A stretch of DNA of 64,000 nucleotides from assembly GCF_001975985.1 (NCBI RefSeq), contig NZ_MTQF01000012.1, positions 62,001-126,000 of the forward strand. Reading direction: 5' to 3'. Shown here piece by piece: positions 1 to 8,169 of this stretch (within the stretch, counting starts at the first letter, position 1; each line of letters opens with the position of its first letter). A program made the position numbers and the translations under genes. The notes below the pieces were generated by a model, which saw only the letters and a program-made list of their open reading frames with translations, was not told where the DNA came from and ran no database searches. Source of the stretch: [Flexibacter] sp. ATCC 35103. GTDB taxonomy: Bacteria; Bacteroidota; Bacteroidia; Flavobacteriales; Flavobacteriaceae.

Positions 1-137
1 TGACCTTATTCATTAGATTTTTTTTTCAAAAATAATCAAAAGAAAGTTTAAACCATAGTAAGTCCTATAAGTTCATTTTAGTTGAAGTTTCATTTATATT
101 TTCTTATATAACTTATATGGTAAAAATATTTAAAAAC

Positions 138-145
138 TATCTTTG
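138..145 (+). promoter_or_regulatory. Probable -7 box TATCTTTG for mvaD
   Basis: TATCTTTG matches the Bacteroidota TAnnTTTG element and lies 16 bases before the mvaD start codon. No clear TTTG -33 box is seen at the expected distance, so the call rests on the -7 box alone. A short leader would follow. Confidence 0.5.
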
Positions 146-161
146 CCAAAATTTATAATTC

Positions 162-1271
162 ATGTTTACAGCAACTGATTTTATTCCTGAAAAATATACT
201 TCGACTATAGAAAATGGAAATTTTGAATGGAGTGCTCCCAGCAATATTGCATTAGTAAAATATTGGGGGAAAAAAGACAATCAAATTCCAGCAAATCCAT
301 CGGTAAGTTTTACGCTCAATAACTGTAAAACAATTACCAAATTAGGATTTGAGAAGAAAGACACTTCTCCCGAAACCTCGGGATCGCTCAGCGTGACACC
401 TTTTTCATTTGATTTACTTTTTGAAGGAAAACCAAAAGAAGATTTCAAACCTAAGATTCAAAAGTTCTTAGAACGAATTGAAATTTATTTACCTTTTCTA
501 AAAAACTATCATTTTACGATTGATACGCAAAACACGTTTCCTCACAGTTCCGGAATTGCATCTTCGGCTTCAGGAATGGCAGCTTTGGCAATGAATTTTA
601 TGAGTTTGGAAAGAGTATTGAATCCTGAAATGACAGAGGAATACTTTTACCAAAAAGCTTCTTTTTTAGCCCGTTTAGGTTCCGGAAGTGCTTGTAGAAG
701 TGTAAAAGGAAATGTTGTTGCTTGGGGAAATCAGGCAAATATCAAAAGAAGTTCAGATTTATACGGAGTTGAATTTCCGTATGCTATACATGAGAATTTC
801 AAAAATTATCAGGATACGATTTTATTAGTTGATAAAGGCGAAAAACAAGTTTCGAGTACTGTAGGACATGATTTAATGCACAATCACCCTTATGCGGAAA
901 GACGTTTTGCTCAGGCACACGAAAATCTGGATCAATTGATTGCTATTTTCGAAAGTGGAAATTTAGACGAATTCATTAAAGTTGTAGAAAGCGAAGCTTT
1001 GACTCTGCACGCTATGATGATGACATCGATGCCGTATTTTATTTTGATGAAACCAAACACATTGCAGATCATAAATGCAATCTGGAAATTCAGAAATGAA
1101 ACCCAGATTCCGGTTTGTTTTACGCTTGATGCCGGAGCAAATGTCCATGTACTTTATCCCGAAAACGTTAGCGATAAAGTATTACAATTTATTCAGGACG
1201 AATTAGTTGTATTTTGTCAGAATGGTCAGTACATTTGTGACCAAATTGGAGACGGTGCAATTGCATTATAA
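162..1271 (+). CDS. mvaD: Diphosphomevalonate decarboxylase
   Basis: Catalyses the ATP-dependent decarboxylation of mevalonate diphosphate to isopentenyl diphosphate, the last step of the mevalonate pathway, in the cytoplasm. The GHMP fold is shown by ALVKYWGKKDN (residues 30-40), the ATP-binding SSGIASSASG (about 128-137) and the C-terminal LDAGANVHVLY. The 369 residues are slightly above the usual length; the excess may be residues 67-80, whose DNA (362-400) carries a CCCGAAACCTCGGG palindrome and a 'GCTCAGCGTGACA' tail like repeats found between genes elsewhere in the window. It is followed by a small ORF and mevalonate kinase on the same strand, so an isoprenoid operon is likely. Confidence 0.96.
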   Translation: MFTATDFIPEKYTSTIENGNFEWSAPSNIALVKYWGKKDNQIPANPSVSFTLNNCKTITKLGFEKKDTSPETSGSLSVTPFSFDLLFEGKPKEDFKPKIQKFLERIEIYLPFLKNYHFTIDTQNTFPHSSGIASSASGMAALAMNFMSLERVLNPEMTEEYFYQKASFLARLGSGSACRSVKGNVVAWGNQANIKRSSDLYGVEFPYAIHENFKNYQDTILLVDKGEKQVSSTVGHDLMHNHPYAERRFAQAHENLDQLIAIFESGNLDEFIKVVESEALTLHAMMMTSMPYFILMKPNTLQIINAIWKFRNETQIPVCFTLDAGANVHVLYPENVSDKVLQFIQDELVVFCQNGQYICDQIGDGAIAL

Positions 1272-1307
1272 TTTTCCGTATCTTTATATATAATATCTAT
1301 TTTAGTT

Positions 1308-1562
1308 ATGAACACTGCAACAATAAAACTTTACGATTTATTTAGAAAAGAACTTAATCTTGACGAAAGTAAGGCTAAAGAATTTGTTGAAGCAATCGAC
1401 AGAACTATTAGCGAAGAAATTAGACAGGATAAAAACGAAATTGCAACTAGAGATTTTGTAAAAAAAGAAATTACAGATGCAAAAAATGATATGATAAAAT
1501 GGTTTGTTGGTCTATTTTTTGCATTGGCCATGATGATTATTGGATTATATATTAAAGGTTAA
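1308..1562 (+). CDS. Small coiled-coil protein with C-terminal membrane anchor
   Basis: 84 residues. The first ~65 are charged and helical (KELNLDESKAKEFVEAIDR onward) and residues ~64-82 form one hydrophobic segment (WFVGLFFALAMMIIGLYI). The layout resembles DUF1640/CCDC90-like proteins, which are short coiled coils with a terminal membrane anchor; the molecular function is not known to me. It sits 36 bases after mvaD and 44 before mevalonate kinase on the same strand, so it is probably cotranscribed, though nothing ties it to isoprenoid synthesis. Confidence 0.75.
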   Translation: MNTATIKLYDLFRKELNLDESKAKEFVEAIDRTISEEIRQDKNEIATRDFVKKEITDAKNDMIKWFVGLFFALAMMIIGLYIKG

Positions 1563-1606
1563 TAAACGAAGAAAACTTCTTCCTAAAAGAAAGACATTAA
1601 ATAAAC

Positions 1607-2545
1607 ATGAAAGGACCATTATTTTACTCAAAAATATTACTCTTTGGAGAATACGGAATTATCCGCGACTCTAAAGGACTTTCTATTCCTTATAATTTTT
1701 ATAATGGTGCATTGAAAAAATCCGAAGAACCTTCGGCAGAAGCAATCGCATCAAACGCAAGTTTAAAACGTTACGTAACTTACCTTGAAAATTTACAAAC
1801 TGAACAACCGGAATTGGTTGCTTTTGATTTGATAAGTTTAAAGAATGACGTCGAAACAGGTATGTATTTTGACTCCAGTATTCCGCAAGGATACGGAGTT
1901 GGTAGTAGCGGCGCTCTTGTTGCTGCTATTTACGACAAATATGCTACACACAAAATAACCGTTTTAGAGAATTTAACTCGCGAAAAACTGTTACAACTTA
2001 AAAATATTTTTGCTCAAATGGAGAGTTTTTTCCACGGTAAAAGCTCTGGTTTAGATCCTTTAAACAGTTATTTGAGTATTCCGATTTTAATCAATTCCAA
2101 AGACAATATTGAAGCAACCGGAATCCCGACTCAAAGTTTTGACGGAAAAGGTGCTGTGTTTTTATTAGATTCTGGAATTGTTGGAGAAACTGCACCAATG
2201 GTAAACATTTTCATGGAAAACCTAAAAGACAAAGGTTTCCGTGCGATGCTTAAAAACCAATTTGTAAAATATACTGATGCTTGCGTAGAGAACTTTTTGC
2301 ATGGCGACATGAAATCGTTGTTTATGAATACTAAAAAGCTATCAAAAGTCGTTTTAAACAACTTTAAACCAATGATTCCGGAGCAATTTCATGGAATCTG
2401 GCAAAACGGCATAGACACAAATGATTATTATTTAAAACTTTGTGGTTCTGGCGGAGGTGGTTATATTCTAGGCTTTACTGAAGATTTAGAGCGTGCGAAA
2501 CAATCTCTAAAAGACTATAAGTTAGAGGTCGTTTACCAATTCTAA
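1607..2545 (+). CDS. mvk: Mevalonate kinase (GHMP kinase family)
   Basis: Phosphorylates mevalonate to 5-phosphomevalonate. The N-terminal KILLFGEYGII places the substrate loop, PQGYGVGSSGA (about residues 91-101) is the GHMP ATP-binding motif, FFHGKSSGLDPLNSY carries the catalytic Asp region, and LCGSGGGGYILG is the C-terminal glycine motif. The 312 residues fit bacterial mevalonate kinases. Lying 45 bases after the small ORF downstream of mvaD, it supplies an earlier step of the same pathway. No phosphomevalonate kinase is visible in this window. Another GHMP sugar kinase is possible, but pairing with mvaD makes mevalonate the best substrate. Confidence 0.88.
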   Translation: MKGPLFYSKILLFGEYGIIRDSKGLSIPYNFYNGALKKSEEPSAEAIASNASLKRYVTYLENLQTEQPELVAFDLISLKNDVETGMYFDSSIPQGYGVGSSGALVAAIYDKYATHKITVLENLTREKLLQLKNIFAQMESFFHGKSSGLDPLNSYLSIPILINSKDNIEATGIPTQSFDGKGAVFLLDSGIVGETAPMVNIFMENLKDKGFRAMLKNQFVKYTDACVENFLHGDMKSLFMNTKKLSKVVLNNFKPMIPEQFHGIWQNGIDTNDYYLKLCGSGGGGYILGFTEDLERAKQSLKDYKLEVVYQF

Positions 2546-2618
2546 ATAAGTAGACCGCTAAAAAGACTGGCTTATTGAATATGCTTTCCTAGAATTATTA
2601 CCTTAAAAGTTATTTAAT

Positions 2619-3209
2619 ATGAAAAGTATTTTAAAGATTATAAAAGCAACTTTTTTAGGCGGAATTCTATTTCTTGCACCTCTCGTTTTATTATTGGTTC
2701 TTTTAGAAAAAGGATATCACATTATTCAGAAAATTACACTTCCAATTATAAATCATTTTCCTAAAGTGAAAATTCTGGGATTGGCAATTGAAGAGATAGC
2801 CGCTATTTTAATCCTTTGCATTATTTGCATTACTGCCGGACTAATAGCCAGAACAGCTTATGCAAAAAGATTGATTCAAAAACTGGAAGACGGAATCTTA
2901 AGTTTCGTTCCCGGATATTCATTTATGAAAGGTATAAATGAAAGTATAATGGGTTTTGAATCTAATGAAAACTTAAAAGTTATCCTGGTTCCTACAGATG
3001 CAGGACTGCAATTTGCCTTTTTAATCGAGCAAATAAACGAAAACAATTTTGCAGTTTTTATTCCGGATGCACCAAGCCCGTGGAGTGGTTCTGTTTGTTT
3101 TGTACAAAAAAAAGATATCACAGAAGTAGGAATTTCTCAAAAAGAAGCCTTAGCTTGCATTCGAAAACTTGGTCTTGGTTCTGCAGCAATACTAAAAGAT
3201 AAGCTTTAA
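2619..3209 (+). CDS. DUF502 family membrane protein
   Basis: 196 residues with two hydrophobic stretches, about residues 10-30 (FLGGILFLAPLVLLLVLL) and 56-77 (IEEIAAILILCIICITAGLI), followed by a soluble domain containing GYSFMKGINESI and FIPDAPSPWSGSV, the proline-glycine signature of DUF502. DUF502 proteins are integral membrane proteins of unknown function common in bacteria and plants. It lies between mevalonate kinase and the UbiA-type gene with gaps of 67-73 bases, so it may share their transcript, but no function can be inferred. Confidence 0.85.
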   Translation: MKSILKIIKATFLGGILFLAPLVLLLVLLEKGYHIIQKITLPIINHFPKVKILGLAIEEIAAILILCIICITAGLIARTAYAKRLIQKLEDGILSFVPGYSFMKGINESIMGFESNENLKVILVPTDAGLQFAFLIEQINENNFAVFIPDAPSPWSGSVCFVQKKDITEVGISQKEALACIRKLGLGSAAILKDKL

Positions 3210-3276
3210 TAATTGCTTCAAAACGCACTTTTACAATACAAGACTTTAATTTAAAATCCCAAACTAACTTCAAAAA

Positions 3277-4233
3277 ATGTTAAGCAGACAGCATAAACTT
3301 TTAGTAATGAAAATTGTTAGTCTGTTCTCAGTAGTGAGAGGCTATAACATCCCGATTATTGTTTTGGCACAATATTTATCTGCAATTTTTATATTGGCTC
3401 CAGAAAAAAGAGCTCTTGATATTTTACTTGATTTCAACTTATTTTTAATCGTTTTTGCTTCTGCAATCACTATCGCTTCCGGATATATAATTAATAATTT
3501 TTACGATAGTCAGAAAGATTTAATCAACAGGCCCAACAAATCAATGCTGGACAGATTAGTAAGTCAGAAAACAAAGCTTTCGGTTTATTTTACACTAAAT
3601 TTTATTGCCGCTTTAATGGCTTTGATTGTTTCCTGGAGAGCTTTTATATTCTTTTCAGCCTATATTTTCCTGATTTGGTTTTACTCCCATAAAATAAAAA
3701 AATACCCAATTGTTGGCAATTTAACCGCCGCTTTTATGGCTGTGATTCCTTTTTTTGCAATTCTTTTATATTTCTATAATAAGATTTCATTTGAAGAGAT
3801 TGAGGATCATATGAACCATTTCATGGTGATTTCAGCACATGCCGTTTTCTTGTTTTTGTTATTATTGATTCGGGAAATGATAAAAGATCTCGAAAATTTA
3901 AAAGGTGACTTGGTAAACAATTACAGAACGATTCCAATCATTTATAATGAGACAGTTTCTAAACAAATCATTACAGCTTTGACCATTTTAACTGTAATTC
4001 CGGTTTATATCTTAATCAACATTTATGATGTAGGCTACATGGACATTTACTTTTATGTCTGTTTTGGGGTTTTATTGTTTTTCCTGATTTATTTATGGAG
4101 ATCGAACTCTAAAGAACAGTTTTTGCTGTTACACAATGTGCTTAAGTTTTTGATTGTTTCTGGTGTTTGCTGCATCGTTTTGATTAATCCTAGTGTTTTA
4201 TGGCACGGGAAGAATTTGCTTTTACATCCTTAA
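3277..4233 (+). CDS. UbiA-family prenyltransferase (geranylgeranylglycerol-phosphate synthase-like)
   Basis: Polytopic membrane prenyltransferase of 318 residues with about eight to nine hydrophobic helices. The first Asp-rich motif is NNFYDSQKDLINRPNK and the second is KDLENLKGD; both bind Mg-diphosphate of the prenyl donor in UbiA enzymes. Flavobacterial homologues are often named geranylgeranylglycerol-phosphate geranylgeranyltransferase, but the acceptor cannot be read from sequence. Clustering with mvaD and mevalonate kinase links prenyl-donor supply with its use. An internal ATG (residue 11, position 3307) is an equally good start, giving MKIVSLFSVVRGYN. Confidence 0.87.
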   Translation: MLSRQHKLLVMKIVSLFSVVRGYNIPIIVLAQYLSAIFILAPEKRALDILLDFNLFLIVFASAITIASGYIINNFYDSQKDLINRPNKSMLDRLVSQKTKLSVYFTLNFIAALMALIVSWRAFIFFSAYIFLIWFYSHKIKKYPIVGNLTAAFMAVIPFFAILLYFYNKISFEEIEDHMNHFMVISAHAVFLFLLLLIREMIKDLENLKGDLVNNYRTIPIIYNETVSKQIITALTILTVIPVYILINIYDVGYMDIYFYVCFGVLLFFLIYLWRSNSKEQFLLLHNVLKFLIVSGVCCIVLINPSVLWHGKNLLLHP

Positions 4234-4572
4234 AAATAGCGCTAAAATGACGCAGATTTTAATGTAAATCTTTTGTGAATCTCGTTTCCCAAGACTTGTT
4301 CAAATGTCTTAAGAACCCAATTGCCTGAAATACAATCGATTAATTTACTTAATATTTATTTTCATAGGAGCTCATTGAACTTCGATTATATTGGAAATCA
4401 TTTTTTTATTGCTAAAAAATAAAAGATTGAAACAAAAAGCGGGAATCCTGCCTAAAAAAAAGCCAATTGTACGGCTCCTGCAACTCTAAAAAATAATAGC
4501 TATTAATCTAAGAACAATGAACTTAGGATTATTTAGCAAGAATAAACTATCTTTGCACAAATTACAGAATTT
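4234..4572. other. Intergenic region, no gene seen
   Basis: 339 bases separate the UbiA gene from the pseudouridine synthase. No ORF of note, tRNA or strong hairpin was found. The only recognisable signal is the TATCTTTG promoter box near its end (4548-4555). Confidence 0.6.
4548..4555 (+). promoter_or_regulatory. Probable -7 box TATCTTTG for the pseudouridine synthase gene
   Basis: TATCTTTG lies 17 bases before the start codon at 4573, the same placement as the box in front of mvaD. The -33 region (TTTAG near 4532) is weak. Confidence 0.55.
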
Positions 4573-5481
4573 ATGAACAATAAGGAAGGCAATAATAAAA
4601 GAGGCGGATCAAGACCAAATAGCTCTAGACCAAACTCTAACAAGCCAAAACCTCCTATGGCGAAGCGCGCCCAAGGGCCAAAAAAAGTGAAACCTGCTGT
4701 TAAGGCTGCGGAAGAAGAAGCGGCGCAAAAACTTAAAAAACAGAATCAGGCTCCAAAAAGACAAAAAGCTGCAGACGAAATTCGTTTGAACAAATACATC
4801 TCTAATTCCGGTGTTTGTTCGCGTCGTGATGCTGATATATACATTCAGTCCGGAAACGTTAAAGTAAATGGCGTACCAGTGACTGAAATGGGCTATTTAG
4901 TAAAATTAAATGATGTTATTAATTTTGACGGTGTTGTTCTGACTCCTGAAAAGAAAGAATACATCTTACTGAATAAACCTAAAAACTTTACGACGGCACT
5001 TGACGAAGGTCAGGAATACCGTAACGTACTTGAACTTGTTCGTGGTTCTACAACAGCAAAAATTGCTCCGATTGGAAGAATGGATAAAAACACAACTGGT
5101 TTGTTGTTGTTTACGAATGATACAGATATGATTCGTAAATTTACTCTGCCAAGTCAGAAATCATCAAAAATCTATCAGGTTTCTTTAGATAAAAATCTAA
5201 AATTTGAAGATTTAGAAAAAATAAGCAAAGGTCTTGTTCTTGACGGACATCGCGTGTTTGTTGAAGAGATTAGTTACATTGAAAAAGAAGCAAAAAGTGA
5301 AGTAGGTCTTAAATTACGTTCATCGAATGTAAAAGTGGTTCGTGCGATTTTCGAAAACTTTGACTACGATGTTTTACGTATAGATCGTGTATCATTTGCC
5401 GGATTAACAAAAAAGAATTTACCCCGAGGTAACTGGCGCTTTTTGACCGAGCAAGAAATCATCAATTTGAAAAACGTTTAA
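4573..5481 (+). CDS. rRNA pseudouridine synthase, RsuA/RluB family, with basic N-terminal tail
   Basis: Isomerises a uridine in rRNA to pseudouridine. After a 65-residue low-complexity, Lys/Asn/Pro/Ala-rich extension comes an S4 RNA-binding domain (IRLNKYISNSGVCSRRDAD from about residue 66), then the catalytic domain with GRMDKNTTGLLLFTND (about 168-183), whose Asp is the nucleophile of the family. The basic tail is common in Bacteroidota homologues and probably contacts RNA. The exact target (23S U2605-like or another) cannot be decided. A hairpin-T-tract follows the gene. Confidence 0.93.
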   Translation: MNNKEGNNKRGGSRPNSSRPNSNKPKPPMAKRAQGPKKVKPAVKAAEEEAAQKLKKQNQAPKRQKAADEIRLNKYISNSGVCSRRDADIYIQSGNVKVNGVPVTEMGYLVKLNDVINFDGVVLTPEKKEYILLNKPKNFTTALDEGQEYRNVLELVRGSTTAKIAPIGRMDKNTTGLLLFTNDTDMIRKFTLPSQKSSKIYQVSLDKNLKFEDLEKISKGLVLDGHRVFVEEISYIEKEAKSEVGLKLRSSNVKVVRAIFENFDYDVLRIDRVSFAGLTKKNLPRGNWRFLTEQEIINLKNV

Positions 5482-5504
5482 GAAACATCTCAAAATTGAT
5501 TTAA

Positions 5505-5543
5505 ATATAAAATCCTGTTTTACTTTGTAAGATGGGATTTTTT
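5505..5543. terminator. Rho-independent terminator between convergent genes
   Basis: AAATCC...GGATTT-type imperfect hairpin (AATCCTGTTTTAC / GTAAGATGGGATT) ending in a seven-T run. It sits between the ends of the convergent pseudouridine synthase and DUF937-like genes and can serve the plus-strand gene. Confidence 0.6.
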
Positions 5544-5547
5544 TATT

Positions 5548-6150
5548 CTAGAAACTGAAGAAATTATGACCGAAAAGAGTGAAGATAGATCTGCCAATAG
5601 ATTGATTTTTTTCTTCGACTGATTCGTAACATGAAAAACCAAGGATGATTTTGATTCCGGGAGGAATACTGTTTAAAATATCTCTTTTTTGATCGTCGAG
5701 AAGTAATTTTAAACTTTCCAGTAATTGAAGATTGTTTTTAAGATAAGAAGCTACTAATAAAGCTGAAAAGTTAAGAATTTCTCTCGCTGTCTCGCTTTTG
5801 ATTCCGACTTCGTTTGAAATCATTTCTGAAATTCTTCCTTTTTTATTGGTAAAAATTTCTTTCAGCAAAGCATTTCCTTCTAAACGGTAACAATCATCTA
5901 CTGATAAAATTCTACCGGATGTAAAATCGACTTCCTGATAAAAGGTAGAATCTTCCGATATTTGTGAAACAATTCCTTTACAAAAATCCGAGTCTTCAGA
6001 TCTATTATACAAGCCCATTAAAACTGTCCCTATCGAAACATCAATTCCCTTGATTAAAAGGGCATCATTTTCAAAATAAAACTTGTTCAACTTTGAAACA
6101 ACATTAGAAGAAATAAAACGTCTAAGTTCAATTTGTAGGTTAGGAGTCAT
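5548..6150 (-). CDS. DUF937-like hypothetical protein
   Basis: 200 residues, no signal peptide and no clear membrane segment. Helical pattern with SNVVSKLNKFYFEN, FTSGRILSVDDCYRLEGNALLKEIF and NEVGIKSETAREILNFSALLVASYL, which resembles the helical repeat arrangement of DUF937 proteins. The function of that family is not established. It is monocistronic, convergent with the pseudouridine synthase and separated from the upstream DUF456 gene by 270 bases. Family assignment is by pattern only. Confidence 0.7.
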   Translation of the reverse strand: MTPNLQIELRRFISSNVVSKLNKFYFENDALLIKGIDVSIGTVLMGLYNRSEDSDFCKGIVSQISEDSTFYQEVDFTSGRILSVDDCYRLEGNALLKEIFTNKKGRISEMISNEVGIKSETAREILNFSALLVASYLKNNLQLLESLKLLLDDQKRDILNSIPPGIKIILGFSCYESVEEKNQSIGRSIFTLFGHNFFSF

Positions 6151-6420
6151 ACTTAAATTGTTTAAATTATTTAAATCAGTTCAAAATAATCGATAAAGTG
6201 AGGCTTTTTATCGTTTATCAGGATAAAAATATAAAATATTTTAACATTTCCAAAAAGCAAGTTAAATACTTGAACAACCAATTAACAGTTGTTTAACTAA
6301 AAAAACTGCTCTAGCCAGTAAATATAACCCCTTCGTTATCAAATGAAAGTAAAATTATTTTTTTGTAAATTTTACATTTAAAACAAAAAATAAGAAAAAA
6401 GCTTAATAATTGTTACATAA

Positions 6421-6921
6421 TTAAAACAAAAGGTTTCGATATTCCCATGTCACACTCAAAAATATACCTAGAAAAATAATACAAAACATAAAGTTGATAA
6501 AACTAGAGGCGAGAAAACCAAGTAAAGATCCAGTTGCGGCTTTTAACGCTCGTTTATGATTTTTAGAATCAAAAATTAATTCTCCTACAAATGCACCAAC
6601 AAAAGGACCAATAATAACTCCAAAAGGTATTGGAGCCAGAATACCAACTATTAATCCAATATTTGTACCCCAAATTCCATAGGAACTTCCGCCAAATTTC
6701 TTCGTTCCTTTTGCAGGAATTACATAATCCAGAACCGTGATGATTATTGTTATTAAAAGCGTAATTCCCAAAATCCAATAATTATTTTCGACCGCCTTTG
6801 TCATATATAACAATAGCAAACCAACCCAACAACTTGAAAGACCGGGTAAAATGGGTAAAAAACTACCAAAAACACCAACAATCATGCATATAAAACCAAG
6901 TGATAACAGTAGTAAATCCAT
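6421..6921 (-). CDS. DUF456 family membrane protein
   Basis: 166 residues with four to five hydrophobic segments. GVFGSFLPILPGLSSCWVGLLLLY near the N-terminus and YVIPAKGTKKFGGSSYGIWG in the middle are the conserved glycine/proline motifs of DUF456, followed by the small-residue segment GPFVGAFVGELIFD. DUF456 members are inner-membrane proteins of unknown role. It is divergent from the small secreted protein gene at 6971, with only 49 bases between the starts. Confidence 0.87.
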   Translation of the reverse strand: MDLLLLSLGFICMIVGVFGSFLPILPGLSSCWVGLLLLYMTKAVENNYWILGITLLITIIITVLDYVIPAKGTKKFGGSSYGIWGTNIGLIVGILAPIPFGVIIGPFVGAFVGELIFDSKNHKRALKAATGSLLGFLASSFINFMFCIIFLGIFLSVTWEYRNLLF

Positions 6922-6970
6922 ATATATTTTTGTAATTTTACGCCTACAAACCTTTAATTAAAGCTAGTCA

Positions 6971-7354
6971 ATGCGCAGACTTTTGCAATTTCTAATATTT
7001 ATATTTTTGATCATTTTGATCAATAACACTGCTTATGCGCAAACTAAAAAATTATCTGTAGACGATCAATTAATTCAGGATAGCATTTATAAAAGTAAGA
7101 AGAAAAAAGTTTTAAATTTTTCCATGAAAGAATTTGATGCACTTTTCTTCGAATACTTTAATCGTAAAAATGATCCAAATGTTGTTTTAACCAAAAAAGA
7201 ATTTTACAATTATACTGTTCAAATTGCCACTTTTTCTGATAGATTATCATCTTTATATCCTGAACAAAAAGAAATTGCTGCAAAAAATAAAGAAAAATGG
7301 CTATCAGAAAACTATGAAGATTATCTGCAATACAAAGGTTCCCAAAAAAAATAA
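6971..7354 (+). CDS. Small secreted protein of unknown function
   Basis: 127 residues starting with a type I signal peptide (hydrophobic residues 5-20, cleavage expected after AYA, before QTKK). The mature part is rich in Lys, Phe and Tyr (VLNFSMKEFDALFFEYFNRK) with no recognised domain. The next gene begins 46 bases later on the same strand and also encodes an exported protein, so the two probably form a two-gene envelope operon. Confidence 0.8.
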   Translation: MRRLLQFLIFIFLIILINNTAYAQTKKLSVDDQLIQDSIYKSKKKKVLNFSMKEFDALFFEYFNRKNDPNVVLTKKEFYNYTVQIATFSDRLSSLYPEQKEIAAKNKEKWLSENYEDYLQYKGSQKK

Positions 7355-7400
7355 TCGTATTTTTATACTTTAATTATTTCATTCAATCAACATCAGAATC

Positions 7401-7886
7401 TTGAAGCAGTTTTTCCTTTTTTTAATTATCCTATTTTTCAATTCTTGTCAATATTTTGAGAAGCAGGTTCCCTCTGAAAAAGAGTTACTTCAAAAAGAAT
7501 TAAAATCAATCAACTGGAAAGAAGTTGACGAATATCCATCTGTAGCTAATTGCGAAAAAATTGCTGATAAAAAACAACGCCAACAATGTTTTTTTGAAGT
7601 TATGGCGCAGCTTATCCAGGAGAAACTAGATATCGATACACTTTCAATATTGTATCCTGAACTGGATACTATCGAAGTAAAAGTAACCGTTTTTCCAAAC
7701 GCCACAATGAAATTCGAACCGCAATTTCCTAAAGATTCTGTCGCTTACGACACTATCAAAATCGACAGTATTCTGCATGCGAGGTTAGTCGATTTCCCTA
7801 AAATAAATCCTGCCTTAAAACGCGGACTTCCGGTAAAAACCCAATTTATTTTGCCTGTTATTCTTAAAGAAAAAGGGAAAGAATAA
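7401..7886 (+). CDS. Lipoprotein with TonB-like C-terminal region (TTG start)
   Basis: 161 residues. The N-terminus MKQFFLFLIILFFNSCQ is a short lipoprotein signal with lipobox FNSC, which supports the TTG start at 7401 even though no ATG is available there. The C-terminus (FPKINPALKRGLPVKTQFILPVIL) resembles the end of TonB C-terminal domains in Bacteroidota proteins, where a strand pair receives an input such as 'PVKTQF'. It is cotranscribed with the secreted protein 46 bases upstream. Function unknown; probably periplasmic or outer-membrane anchored. Confidence 0.78.
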   Translation: MKQFFLFLIILFFNSCQYFEKQVPSEKELLQKELKSINWKEVDEYPSVANCEKIADKKQRQQCFFEVMAQLIQEKLDIDTLSILYPELDTIEVKVTVFPNATMKFEPQFPKDSVAYDTIKIDSILHARLVDFPKINPALKRGLPVKTQFILPVILKEKGKE

Positions 7887-7913
7887 ATTTTACTTTTTAA
7901 GATTTATTTTTTT

Positions 7914-8009
7914 TAGGAGCTATTTCCTGCTGTTCCTTCCAATCTTTTATGCCGAACCCCGGCACAAAAGGATTTTCCCTCCCATCAGGGCTAGGGCTTC
8001 GGTTTTCAT
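7914..8009. repeat. REP-like flavobacterial element, copy A
   Basis: GGAGCTATTTCCTGCTGT at one end and CCATCAGGGCTAGGGCTTCGG at the other enclose an inner palindrome (GCCGAACCCCGGC). The two outer motifs recur in the same order at 49791-49886, and related pieces occur at 27525-27629 and 56951-56997. The rest of this 283-base gap holds 'CGCGAAGCG' filler repeats and TTTGGAATTT units, with no gene. Confidence 0.75.
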
Positions 8010-8169
8010 AAAAACATTTCTCAAGAATAGAAGTTTTCAAAATAAAAATCCGCATAAATCCGCACTTTCGCGAAGCGAATCTGTGTCATCCGCGTGCCAT
8101 TTAGCGTTCCAAATAGTATAGGTTTTCCATTGGAATTTGGAATTTATCCCAAGCTTTCGGGATTGGAAT

